A DNA stretch of 64,000 nucleotides from Ehretia macrophylla (taxonomy: Eukaryota > Streptophyta > Magnoliopsida > Boraginales > Ehretiaceae), in assembly GCA_037974665.1 (NCBI GenBank), contig CM075778.1:24928001-24992000 (forward strand), in the 5' to 3' direction. The notes under the pieces were generated by a model. The model did not search any database. It saw nothing but the letters and a program-made list of their open reading frames with translations, and was not told the origin of the DNA. This document shows positions 11,536 through 23,900 of this stretch, one piece after another (position 1 is the first letter of the stretch; every line of letters begins with the position of its first letter). The position numbers and the translations under genes are program-made.

Positions 11536-12226
11536 GACTTAACAAATACAACTCACAACTGGACCAGTTCTTGATTCAGATTGGTCAAGCCGATATTTAA
11601 GTAGGTTTGGCTGCAGATTTAACCCTTTTTGCACCTGTAGCCACTCCCCTAACGCAAATTGGACCTTTACGACTTCTGGAAAGGCCCTCCCTCGTTCCAC
11701 ATGAGGAAATATATATCATCCCAGTCTCAACACCTAACTGAAAAGAGGGAGAAGATCTGCTCAAAATCTTTATCACAGTGTGTAAGCTACGACTAAATGA
11801 TACATGAAGATATCATGAAATAGAAATATGCAGAAAAACTATAGTTCCCCGACTTAACACATATATAAAAATGGAATAATCCTTTGGTAAACCCAAACTA
11901 TCAGCCCACTTATATACAATTGGAGATGCCTTTGAAAGTTAGTAATCAATCGAATCGCCTACTTTTCCTCAGTAAGTCGCTGCACAACATGCAGGCACAT
12001 GAATGTAGGCAACAAAGAACGCATATTTCTAGCTAAGCAGATGATAAAAGGTGGAGAAAAGGAGACTAATTACATTTTAAGCAAACACAAAGTTAAGGGG
12101 AAGAACCCCTCTTAGTTATGTTCAACACCAGAAACAACAAACAAACCAAGAAACACAACTTTAACTCACACCCTATACAATTTATTCATTCATTTCTCTG
12201 TCTTCATCCTACTTCAGGTAGTACAC

Positions 12227-15200
12227 TTATGCATCCATTTCTTCATCCTCATCTATTTCTTCAATCTTCATCTTTTTCACTGCTTGTGCAGCATCACTCC
12301 TCGTTGGCCCATTTGGAAGTTGAATCAGTACATCTGACTTTTGTCCAGTGGCTGCATTCACAAGCCCTCCATTCTTTTCGACCCGGTACATGAGATCTTC
12401 CCCATTGTAGCTAGCATCTATGTAGACAGTCGAATTCTCATCGATCTCCTCCTTCAAAAGCATCTTGGATAACTCGGTCACTACATGTTTCTCCAACCAT
12501 CTCCTAATAGGTCTTGCTCCATAAACCTGAAACCAGCAAAGTCAAGTCAGTATTGAATGCTTACAAGACGCACATATATATTAATTAGTTGTTAAGGCGT
12601 ATTCTCAAAATACCTAAATTTGACCACTATTAGTAGATAAAATGATTTTAATGCCTAACGGGAGCTTAAGCTTACCGGGTCATAACTCTGTGTGAGTATG
12701 ACATCCAATGCAGCCTCTGTGATGCCTAAGGCAATACCTCTTTCAGCTAGGCGGATTGCGACATCTTTCATCTGGAGACGGCAGACCTTCCTCAATTGCT
12801 CATGAGAAAGAGGATCAAATACTACAATTTCATCTAGCCGATTCAATAGCTCAGGTTTGAAATGCTTTCTCACCTACCCAAAAAGAAGAATAACTATGTT
12901 TAAAAATAATGTCATGCTAAATTGGGAAATTGACGGTAACTGACAAGCAGATTTTTCTAACTTACCTCTTGCATCACCAACTCACGAGCGCTCTCCATTG
13001 AACATTTTCCCATTAATCCTCTCAAGAGATGATCCGCTCCAAGATTTGAAGTCATGATGATCACAGTGTTGGTGAAGTCCACAGTTCGTCCTTGACCATC
13101 GGTCAACCGTCCATCATCCAAAACCTGAAGAAGGGTGTTGAACACAGTTGGGTGTGCTTTTTCTACTTCATCAAACAATACCACGCTATAAGGCCGCCTC
13201 CTCACAGCTTCTGTAAGTTGTCCACCCTCCTCGTGTCCAACATAACTATCAAATTTCAAAGCTAGTTAGATTCCGTCTTGACATTATTTAGAAAGAAACA
13301 GACACAACCAGAGTTTAAACACAACTTACCCAGGTGGAGCTCCAATCAAACGTGCAATTGAGTGCTGCTCCATATACTCGGACATGTCAATCCTTATCAT
13401 CAGTTTATCATCATCAAATAGCTGTTCTGCAAGAGCCTTGGCAAGCTCAGTCTTGCCAACACCAGTTGGTCCTAAGAAAAGGAATGAACCAGTTGGTTGC
13501 TGTGTTCTTCCCAACCCGGCTCTTGACCTCAATACAGCTTCTGCAACGGCATTCACTGCATGATCTTGCCCCACGACTCTCTGGTGCAGCCTTTCAGCAA
13601 GACCAATGAGCCTCTCTTTCTCATTCTGACCAAGTCGAGTGACAGGTATACCAGTCCATCGACTTACAACTTCTGCAATTTGTTCCGGTCCAACAGTCTC
13701 AGTCAACATTGAGTTATCATCTGATGTTGCCTCCAACCTTGCTATAGCAGCCTCCACTTCCTGAATTGCTCCATATCTCAAATCTGCTGCTCTAGCAAGA
13801 TCATATCTTCGTTCAGCTTCTTGTAAAGCATAAATAAGCTCATCTCGTTTCTGCTTGAGCCTGCGAAGTTCATCAATTCTTTCCTTCTCCTTCTTGTACT
13901 TCATCAGTAAAGGCTGGAGTTTGTCCCTCAAGTCGTCAAGCTCCTTTTTCACCTGAAACAATGTTTAGGGAATTAGTCGATGTAATCTACCATCAATCAA
14001 ACATCTAAAGCAAATCAACCAAGAGCACTACTGATTATATTGCAACGATATACTCACTTCAACAAGTCTGGCCTTGCTAGCTTTGTCCTTCTCCTTCTCA
14101 AGAGCATGGAGTTCAACCTCCAATTGGATCCTCTTCCTTTCAAGATTATCAATCTCTTCTGGTTGACTATCAAGCTGGACTCTTACATTAGCACAAGCCT
14201 CATCAACCAGATCAATTGCCTTGTCAGGCAAATGTCGCCCTACACATAAAGGCAAAGAATTGGTTCAACATCAGACAGCCCTCACAAAACAGAGATAAAA
14301 GAAGAGGGAAACCAACTCAGGAAAACCATTTATAGCGTCTTGTTAAAGATATTGGGTTGCACCAAAAAAAGGAAGTTCCTAAGATACAAATATGTTGATT
14401 GTGTCTACAGTTAGAGATACATTCAACTAAGAGATGATAAGAGAGGAGGAAATAGCTGTAACAGACTCAAAAATAATACAAAAAGCGAGATGATGCAAGG
14501 GTTATAAGTAAAAAATATACCTGTGATGTATCGAGCTGACAATTGTGCAGCAACCACAAGAGCTCTATCCTGGATATTAACACCATGATGCCCTTCATAC
14601 TTCTCCTTCAAACCTCGAAGGATACTAATTGTGTCTGCCACACTAGGCTCAGCCACATAAACCTGCTGAAAACGCCTCTCAAATGCAGCATCTTTCTCCA
14701 CATATTTTCTGTACTCGTCTAAAGTTGTAGCACCAATGCATCGCAGCTGACCTCTAGCAAGCATTGGCTTGAACAGGTTTGCAGCATCCATAGACCCCTC
14801 CGTCCGACCAGCACCCAAAACCATGTGAATTTCATCAATGAACAAAATTACTTTCCCTTCAGCTTCTTCTACTTCCTTCAAAACAGCCTTCAGTCTCTCC
14901 TCAAATTCTCCTCTGTATTTTGCTCCAGCAACCAATGCTCCCATGTCCAGTGCTATAACCCTGACATCAGCAAGATTACTTGGAACATCTCCTCTAACAA
15001 TCCTTTGTGCTAATCCTTCAACCACAGCAGTTTTACCAACACCAGGTTCTCCGATAAGTACCGGATTATTCTTAGTCCTCCTTGAAAGGATCCTAATGAC
15101 TCTTCGAATTTCATCATCTCTACCAATTACTGGATCAAGCTTTCCAGCTTCCTCCACAAGATCACGGCCATAAGTTTTCAAAGCCTGGAATGTAGTATCA

Positions 15201-15673
15201 CCAGAAGCACTTTCAACCTTTTTACCTTCCTTCCCACGAAGTTTCTCAACCTCTGACTTCACTCTTGCAGTACTAACCCCAGCTTCCTTCAGAAGATCCC
15301 CAATTTGGGAATCCTCCAAAAGGCCTAAAATCAACTGATCAACAGCCAAATGGGTGTCACCACGAGACTTCTGTAAAGACTGTGCTCGTCGAATCACCTT
15401 GATTAGTGAAGTGCTTGCTGGAATTTCATCAGGGGGAGGTGTCTGAGAGGGGAGTTTCTTCATGGCTTGTTTAAAGACCCTCTCAACTGAATTCGCAGCC
15501 TCTTCACCACCCCCAGCATTGACAATAGCTTGCCGGAAAATACCGATAGGATCGGATATCAAGGCCACGGCCAAATGCAGAGGCGTAAATTGAGCATGTC
15601 CATTACTCATTGCCAGTTCATGAGCCGCAGCAAAAGCCTCATTGGTCTTGTGAGTAAACTTGTCAGGATTCAT
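12227..15673 (-). CDS. HSP101: Cytosolic HSP101 / ClpB1 heat-shock protein disaggregase (complete)
   Basis: The six coding exons are 15673-14521, 14239-14058, 13952-13330, 13245-12966, 12873-12676 and 12526-12227. They sum to 2736 bases, or 911 codons plus stop, the length usual for plant HSP101, and every junction has GT/AG. Residues 1-145 form the Clp N-domain ([10 protein letters not shown]). NBD1 has Walker A GEPGVGKT (208-215), pore motif KYRG (252-255) and Walker B FIDE (278-281). A charged coiled-coil M-domain covers about 400-530. NBD2 has Walker A GPTGVGKT (606-613) and Walker [12 protein letters not shown], followed by the C-terminal D2 small domain ending in an acidic tail [11 protein letters not shown]. 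By family knowledge it is a hexameric AAA+ ATPase that pulls apart heat-aggregated proteins with HSP70 and small HSPs and is required for acquired thermotolerance. It has no transit peptide, so it is the cytosolic form. It appears intact. Confidence 0.97.
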
Positions 15674-15693
15674 TGTAAGTGGCAGAAATAACG

Positions 15694-16402
15694 CCTAAAG
15701 AACTGAATCGAAAGCGCATTGATCAGAGAAATAAACACCATAAAATAAATTCAGCTTTAGCATTTTAACAACAAAATTTATCACTCAATTCGAAATCTTT
15801 TCATCAATACCGAACACAAGATGCAAGCCACAAACACAATTCAATTCTACCACCGACCATTTTCATTATTTTTCACATAATATCGATCCCAGCAAATTAT
15901 CTAAAAAATTCAATGCCTAATTTTTTTTCTTCTTCATTTTTCTTGTGCATTTTCTCTGTGTTCTCAAGGGGGATTTATTTTTACACTTGCAACTAAAATA
16001 TTAAACTACTAAATTCCAGCAATCTAAAAACCAGTGAAAGCTTTGATCTTTTGTCATTATACAAACAGATAATTCTTGATAATGAACAACAATGATAACA
16101 TGAAACAAAAAAAAAAAAAACTGCACAAACAGCAAACTGTGACTACTAAACTCAAAAAAATTCTTCTCAAAGAAAGAAAAAACTACATGAACAAAAGGGT
16201 TGATCACTAAATAAATAACTAATGCTCCAAACCCACAAATCAAAAGAAGAAACAGATCAAAAAGTGTAGCTTCTGATATAGCCGCCATTAATCAACATAG
16301 AAACCCAAAGAAGAGAAACCAACATAGCAAAACTGAAAAATGTCATGCATGCATGCATAAAAAGGAAGAATAAGAAGGGGGAAAATGAAAAAGAAAGCGT
16401 AC
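15694..16402 (-). other. Predicted 5'-UTR intron of HSP101
   Basis: On the minus strand a donor AAG|GTACGC lies at 16403/16402. Acceptors TTCAG (15703) or TTTAG (15695) lie 20-30 bases before the ATG. The roughly 700-bp interval is AT-rich with no coding potential. The intron is inferred from splice signals only. Confidence 0.55.
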
Positions 16403-16480
16403 CTTAAATGGCAAACGATGAAATGAAAGAACTGAAGAGTTTCGATTGCTTGTGTTGATGGGTTCGTGTGTGTGTGTGTG

Positions 16481-16490
16481 TTTTATTTTG
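16481..16490 (-). promoter_or_regulatory. TATA-like box of HSP101
   Basis: CAAAATAAAA on the minus strand. A start about 30 bases downstream would give a leader exon of roughly 50-60 bases (to 16403), joined to the short leader before the ATG. Confidence 0.4.
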
Positions 16491-16579
16491 CTAAGGTAAG
16501 AGAGCAGTGAGTTTTTTTCTGTATTCTTGTAAGAAAGTTGGTGAGGGAGAGGAGAGAAGAGTCCTTTTGTTAAGGCAAG

Positions 16580-16629
16580 AGAGACATCTCGAAATTGTAA
16601 GGTGGCTCCAGAAACTACTCGACACTTTC
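16580..16629 (-). promoter_or_regulatory. Heat-shock element cluster
   Basis: Two imperfect HSE arrays share one 5-bp register. Units at 16580-16594 are aGAGa cATCt cGAAa. Units at 16605-16629 are gCTCc aGAAa cTACt cGACa cTTTc. Every unit matches nGAAn/nTTCn at two or three of its three core bases. The two perfect GAA units are exactly 20 bases apart, so they lie on the same helical face. Position about 90-150 bases upstream of the TATA-like box fits HSF control of HSP101. Inference from motif match. Confidence 0.55.
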
Positions 16630-16639
16630 TTACACATAC

Positions 16640-17205
16640 TAGCTTCATTACATGGCCCCATACTTCGACCTAAAAAAGAAAAAAAAAATCTTGCCCCCAT
16701 ATCGTGTTTACATAAATAAAAAAAATAAAAAAAATAAAGAAAAATCTCATGGCCCCATATCTTTTTTGCCTTTTTTATTTGGTTTCTTTTTCTCTTTTTT
16801 GATTGCCGAATTTTGGCTTCTTTTCTTTTCATAATAATTTTTATTTTTGAGAAGTGAAGCTACTTGACACTTTTTAAAGAGAAATATTTAATACCATCTT
16901 ACTATTATTGTTTATTTATTATTTTTTATATGAATATTTAGTTTATATATTAAAATAAATACTTAGTCTATATACTAAAATAAATTGTATAAATAAAAAA
17001 AAATTGTCATTTTACTATTAATAGATTATTTACATAAAAAAATAATAAATAAATAATAAAAATATGATGGTATTAAAAAGACTCCTTTTCCCAATGTCAA
17101 TTTTCATATTGCTCCCATATCTTTTTGCTTCTTTTGTCCTATATTTAACATTCTCTTCTCTTTTTCGTTTTTTTTTTTTTTGGGTAAAATTCTCTTTCTC
17201 TTTTC
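16640..17205. other. Intergenic, AT- and T-rich
   Basis: Spacer upstream of the HSP101 promoter with T-rich runs (for example 17162-17181). No gene or motif is supported. Confidence 0.5.
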
Positions 17206-17993
17206 AATTGCCAATTTTTGGCTTTCCGTTTTCTTAATAACTTTCTTTGGTTTAAAGTGTAGCTACAGGATTGGTCTAAAAACTCATGACGATTCTTGGC
17301 CAAGTGAGATTGAATACACACGCCAAGTTTTTCCTCTTTTTAATTTTATTTTTCCGTGATCTAATAATTATGGTGAATTTTAATTGACTCGATGTGCTTA
17401 AGTGATCGCACTATATATATATATATATATATATATAATTGCCAATTTTTGGTTTTTTATTTTTCTTAATAACTTTCTTTGGTTTAAAGTGTAGCTACAG
17501 GATTGGTCTAAAAACTCATGACGATTCTTGGCCAAGTGAGATTGAATACACACGCCAAGTTTTTCCTCTTTTTAATTTTATTTTTCCGTGATCTAATAAT
17601 TATGGTGAATTTTAATTGACTCCATGTGCTTAAGTAATCGCACTATATATATATATATATATGGTGACCAGAAACATTATTTGACCAAAATAAGAACTAC
17701 AAATCGTAAAAACAAATCTCTAATCTATAGTTTGGATTAGTCAAAAATATCTCTAAGGTGATTAGAGACATTATATATATATATATATATAATTGTCAAT
17801 TTTTGGCTTTCCGTTTTCTTAATAACTTTCTTTGGTTTAAAGTGTAGCTACAGGATTGGTCTAAAAACTCATGACGATTCTTGGCCAAGTGAGATTGAAT
17901 ACACAAGCCAAGTTTTTCCTCTTTTTTATTTTATTTTTCCATGATCTAATAATTATGGTGAATTTTAATTGACTCGATGTGCTTAAGTGATCG

Positions 17994-18032
<39 letters not shown>

Positions 18033-18138
18033 CCAGAAACATTATTTGACCAAAATAAGAACTACAAATCGTAAAAACAAATCTCTAATCTATAGTTTGG
18101 ATTAGTCAAAAATATATCTAAGGTGATTAGAGACATTA
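17206..18138. repeat. Composite tandem repeat, order A-A-B-A-B
   Basis: Unit A (about 220 bp, CAATTTTTGGCTTTCCG through ATTGACTCGATGTGCTTAAG) occurs at about 17206, 17438 and 17791. Unit B (about 112 bp, GTGACCAGAAACATTATTTG through GGTGATTAGAGACATTA) occurs at about 17663 and 18029. Copies are nearly identical and are joined by (AT)n microsatellites, which suggests recent unequal exchange at the AT runs. Unit B contains the inverted pair CTAATC/GATTAG. Confidence 0.9.
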
Positions 18139-18151
18139 CTTGACCAAAAAT

Positions 18152-19648
18152 TTATAAATAAAAAAAAACCAAAGTCACAAAAACATATCTCAATTCCATA
18201 ATGGTAGGAGAAGAGTCACCCCCTTTGTCATTCTCCACTAGAAGTCTCAACTGTTCTAGGGGTGTATCAATTCGAGAGATGTCTAACAGCTGTACCCTTC
18301 CAAGCCGAGTCAGAAAATTTGCGCACTTATTAACCTCTCTAAAATTATGAGTGAGTTTGAAACCATCATGACGTGATAGGATATGCTTGCAATCTTCGAC
18401 CAATGGGCGCAAAGGGTTGAAATTTAATAGATTTCATTAATCATATTAAAGATTAATATAGAGTCCGTTTCAATGACCAATTCTTCAATATGGCACGTCT
18501 TTGCCAAGTTCAAACCTTCCCAAAGAGCATATAATTCGGCTCGAAGACTAGAGGAAACTCCAAGGTTTATTGCAAACCCCGAGACCCACTGACCAAATCT
18601 ATCACGAATTATACCCCATGCTTCTCCAGGTCCAGGATTTCCCCGAGTACTACCATAAACATTTATTTAAAACCTCGAGAAGGTTTGAGCTACCTAATAT
18701 CAACAGTTACCCGATTATAAGGATTGACCCCACCTTGAAAACTCCAAGCCTCTTCGACATTCTTGGAAAACTCAATAATAGCCGCAACCATATTACTTGC
18801 CTAAGGGAACTTATTATTGGCAAAATACGTATCATTTCTCCATTTTCTAAAGAACCAAAGTGTAATCCCAAAGACAATATTCCACCTCATATTTCGCCAA
18901 GCTCCGGTATTCCTAATATTATAATTAATCCAATCATACCACGAGGTTTAAAAGAATGAGTCACAGGTACGGTAGGGTGCAATCGTCCTCCAAACTTGTT
19001 TCGCACGAGGATAATGTCTAAAAATATGCTCAACATCCTCAGCCACAGCTCCACATATATGGCACGACGTATCGTCAATAATACCTCGTCGGGCAAGATG
19101 GTATCTACAAGGAAGTGGCCTATGAGTAGTCTGTCAAATGAACGTTTTAACCCATTGTGGGCATTTAATTTTCCAAATTGAGTCCTAATCAATGTTCGAG
19201 GAAGGGGTAGTAATATGAGTGTTTTTTAGAGCTGATTTAACATAGAGTTCCCATTTCGAGTCAAAACCCCAGCTAACAAAATCATCAATGGGGATGTCAA
19301 GCCTAATCCGACGGCTGATGATTTGAAAAACCACAAAAACTGGGAGGAGATGCTGAAAGAAATTCAAGTCCCAAGAGCCATCCTCATTGACAAAGTCAAA
19401 AACCATAAGCTCAAGTTGGTTCGAATGGGTAGTGTTTAGTGCCAAATGTACCAGTGGCCGATCTCTAATCCAGTGGTCTAACCAAAACCGCGTAGATCGA
19501 CCATTACACACGACCTATTTAAGCCCTTGTTTAAGAACTTCAAGGCCCTTAAGGATATTCTGGGCCATTCCTAAATTAGTGCTCTTAGGAGTATAGTGAA
19601 GAAAATTGTCCCTAAAATATTTCTCCTTAAGTATGATCACCCACAAAA
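18152..19648 (-). pseudogene. LINE ORF2 C-terminus: zf-RVT and RNase H
   Basis: From 19640 downward are LKEKYFRDNF, GRSTRFWLDHWIRDRPLVHL, the zf-RVT-type segment (CHICGAVAEDVEHI in a shifted frame near 19050) and then RNase H-like sequence (LWEGLNLAKTCHIEELVIETDS near 18500, and SRHDGFKLTHNFREVNKCANFL near 18340). The reading ends at 18152. It is broken by frameshifts. Confidence 0.75.
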
Positions 19649-19653
19649 GCTGT

Positions 19654-20939
19654 TGTTAGCCTAAGGGTGTTAATATCATATTTTGATGATAACTAAATCT
19701 TAATCCAGTGCTTACTAATTGATTAATCATGCTTGTTAAGTTATATATGGTTAAAGATAATGATCATGCATGAAGATTATTCAAATGCAAATGATGAAGT
19801 CTTGGAGTGCCAAAGAAATAAGAATTGATCTTTGTCAAGACTTGAAAATTCGAAGATGAAGAGGGAGTTATAAGAGGAGACGTGGTGACATAAGAGGTAC
19901 CATCATATGAAATATCGAATGTCTTTGATATACTCGATAAAGCTCAAAGAAACATTGTTTTAAACTCTTGATTTATAAATTCGGTTTTAAATCTTTACAA
20001 GAGCTTTTGAAAAATGTTTGTACTTGAAAACCTCGCTCTTATAAGACTATTATATTTATTGGTTTTCAAGGAAATCGTTTTGAACTTTCAAAGTTTATAT
20101 TTGCACACAAAACGAGTCAATCGGTCCAGCATCCGGTCGACCGGAGATTTTATGACTTGCCCGACAAAGAGTCAAGCAAAAAGGAATTGGTTGATCCGGT
20201 CAACCGGATCCTTGGTGACTCGCCCGACAGTGTGATCCGGGCTATTATCCGGGCGACTACCCAGTCGATTAGATGAAGCAGGTGTTTAAAAAATATAGCC
20301 GTTGTAAACTTCTTATTTTTTTTTCTATATATTTTCAAACACCCTATTTGCAAAAACCATATCTTTCAACTTTAAGCAATCGTTCCAAATCTTTTAGATC
20401 ATCAAAAACACATTGCTTACACAAATCTTGAGCTTTAACTTGCAAATCATTGAGCATTCAAAAAGTGCATTAAATTGTATTCATTTACTATTGAAGAGAG
20501 ATATTGTACTCAACATTTATTCTATTCCTATTGTGAGATAAACACTCTAGATCTATAGCTTTGAGTAATTCATTGTATAGTGTGATTGAGAAATCTTCTT
20601 TGTGGATTCAAAGGAGTGAAGAGGCTTGTATTACTCTTGTGGACTCAAGAGAACTTGTATTGTTGGTTTGTGTTTCACCAACTTGTGACAAAGTACATCT
20701 AGTGGAGCTAGAGGAAATCCTAAGGAGAAGTAACCTTGGGTGGTGGATGTAGATTAGCGAACCACCGTAAATCATTGTGTTCGTCTTCTATCCCTTTTAT
20801 TTTTGTGCTTTTATTATTGTGCACTCTACTTGTTTGATAATTTGTATGATCAATATAAATTGTTTATATTGAATTTTTAATTGGTAGTCATTAGCTAAAT
20901 ACTTAATTCACCCCCCCTTTTAAGTATATTTGCCTAACA
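19654..20939 (+). repeat. 5' LTR of the Sirevirus-type element
   Basis: Begins TGTTAGCCTAAGGGTG and ends TTTGCCTAACA. It contains a GC-rich island of GTCGACCGG-like palindromes (20125-20275) in otherwise AT-rich sequence and a TATA-like CTATATATTTTC near 20326. Confidence 0.93.
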
Positions 20940-20941
20940 AA

Positions 20942-20953
20942 TGGTATCAGAGC
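20942..20953 (+). other. Primer-binding site (initiator Met-tRNA)
   Basis: TGGTATCAGAGC directly after the 5' LTR, the classical plant copia PBS. Confidence 0.93.
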
Positions 20954-20999
20954 TAGGACTCTATATATAGTCTAACAACTAGTAGAGAATTAATATGAC

Positions 21000-23900
21000 A
21001 AATACATCCATGTCCACTATAGTTGAGGGCCAATCTTTCACACGACCACCATTGTTTAGTGGAACCAACTACTCTTTTTGGAAAACTAGGATAAGGATCT
21101 ACATTCTTGCTAATGACATTAGAGTTTGAAAAGTTATAACCAATGGACCAACCACTCCCATGATGACTAAGACGGAAGGAGATAAAATCATTACCATTCC
21201 TAAACCGGAAGAAGATTATGATGATAATGATTTCAAGACTGTTGAAAAAAACGATAAAGCTATGAACATGCTATATCTTGCTTTAGACTCAAATGAATTC
21301 AATAGGATTTCCGGGTGTAAAAGTGCTAAAGAAATTTGGGATCAATTAGAAGTCACATATGAAGAAACCGAACAAGTTAAAGATACTAGGATTAACATGC
21401 TTACAAAAAAATATGAAATGTTTAAAATGTCACAAGATAAGAATATTGAACAAATGTTTTCTAGATTTACCAATATTGTGAATGACTTTAAATCGCTCAG
21501 GAAAGAGTATTCAAATGAAGAGATGGTAGGAAAGTTGCTTCGAAGTATGATTGATCCATGGGAAGCAAAGGTAACAGCAATTGAGGAAGAAAGAAATATC
21601 AAATCTCACACCATTAGTGACCTCATGGGATCCCTCATGAGTCATGAATTGAAGAAAAAAGATCGAGAAGAGGAAAAGAAGAACAACAAGAAAACATTTG
21701 TACTACTTGCATCAAAAGCTCATTCAAGTGATGAAAGTGAAAGTGAAAATGAAGATGATCATCAAATTGCCTTTCTTGCAAAGAACTTCAAAAAATTCAT
21801 AAAATTCAAGAAGATGAGAAGAGCAACTTCATCAAACAACAATTTTAGGTGGAAAGGCAAAGAAAAATCAAAAGAATAATCAAAGTGCTACAACTGTGAC
21901 AAACCGGGTCACATAAAAGTGAACTGCCCAAAATTGATCAAATCCAAAGGAGGAAAAGCCATGAGAGCTAGTTGCATTGAGGATGATACTTCAACCGCTT
22001 GAAAAAAGTGACAAGGAAGAAGAAGTAGCTAACATTGTATGTCTCATGGCAAAAGAGGATGATGAGGTATGTTCATTTTCTAGTTCTACTTCTCATAGTG
22101 CATTTGATGATGATGAATACTCATTCAAGGAACTACAAAATGAATTCTCTAAAATACATGACAATTTATCAATGGCTCTTTCAAAGACCAAAGAACTTCA
22201 AAAAGAAAGAAATGATTTGAAAAGTAAGAATGAAATGCTTGAAAAAGATCTTAGTACATCTCACAAGAAAGCAGTTAAAATTTTCACTTTGAAAGAAAAA
22301 TTTGAAGAAAAAGTTGTAATCTTAGAAAAACAAGTTCAAGACTTGAATATGAGCTTAGCAAAGTTTACAAAAGGAAAAGAAACGTTAGATAAAATGCTTG
22401 GTTCTCAAACAATGGCTTTTGATAAAAGTGGAATTGGTTATGAACCATTCACAAAACAAAAATTCTTCAAGAACTATTTTGTTAAAGCATCTAACTCTTT
22501 AAATGAAGCTTCAACATCAAAAGTTTTTCAAAAAACATACACATATTGTGAAAAGAATGGTCATATTGCATCTCATTGTAAGTATAGAAACATGGTTGGT
22601 AGCGATGCTAGAATACTTTCTTGGCTTAAGCCCAAATGGGTTGTTAGATATGTTAAGCCTTTATTTTTTTTTAAGGTTGCTCTTAGGATCAAGTATGAAT
22701 GAAGTTGGGTTGTTGATAGTGGATGCTCAAGACACATGACCGGAGATTCATCTTTCTTCTATGAGCTCAACAAGAAAATCAAAGAAAATGTAAGCTATGA
22801 AAATGATAGGAAAGGCAAAATTATTGGAAGGGGTAGCATTGGTGATGAACATTCTATATTTATCCATAATGTGCTACTTGTGAAAGGTTTGCAACATAAT
22901 TTGCTTAGTATTAGTCAATTATGTGATAATAGATTTAAAATTGAATTTAAAGTCTCATGTTGCATTGTCTATGATAATTTGAATAAGGTGTTATTTATTG
23001 CAAATAGACATGAAAATGTTTACACCATCAATTTTGAAAGTCTTTCATACCAAAATGTTAATTGTTTAATGACAATGAATGAGGACTCTTGGTTGTGACA
23101 TAGAAGACTAGGACATGCAAGTATGGATTTACTTTCTAAACTTTCTATAAAAGATCTTGTAATAGGACTTCCAAAAGCTAAATTTGAAAAAGATCATTTA
23201 TGTAATGCATGTCAATTTGGAAGACAACATAAAACTTCTTTCAAACCCATTAACAAAGTAACCACATCAAAAGGTTTACAAAAACTTCATATGAACCTTT
23301 TCGGACCAATGAATGTGGCTAGCTTAAGAGGATCAAGATATGTCTATACTAGGTATACTTGGGTTATGTTCGTATCCCATAAAAATGAAGCCTTCAATAA
23401 ATTTGTGAAATTATGAAAAAGAGTGCAAAATGAGAAAGGCTATTATATTACTTGTATTCATAGTGATCAAGGTACATAATTTATAAATTCATCATTTGTA
23501 GATTTTTGTGAACAACTTGGCATTGAACATAACTTTTTGGCTCCTAAAACTCCTCAACAAAATGGGGTAGTAGAAAGGAAGAACCGAACATTACAAGAAA
23601 TAGCGAGAACTATGTTGAAAGAAAATAACTTGCCTACATATTTTTGGGGTGAAGCCGTTAATACGGCTTGCTATGTGCTCAATAGAGTCTTAATTAGACC
23701 TTTTCTTAATAAGACGCCTTATGAATTGTGGAAAGGTCGAATACCAAATGTTGCATATTTTAGAGTTTTTGGTTGTAAATGCTTTATCTTAAACACCAAA
23801 GATCATCTTGGTAAATTTGATGCTAAATTCGATGAAAGATTATTTCTTGGTTACTCAAAAAGGAGCAAGACATATAGAGTATATAACAAAAAGGACTCTA

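Noticed and set aside
13334-13609. Plus-strand open frame opposite HSP101 exon 3
   Set aside because: Antisense shadow of a conserved exon.
14838-15173. Plus-strand open frame opposite HSP101 exon 1
   Set aside because: Shadow of the highly conserved ClpB coding strand; no independent motif.
16491-16832. Lys/Phe-rich open frame upstream of HSP101
   Set aside because: Compositionally biased, overlaps the promoter and heat-shock elements.
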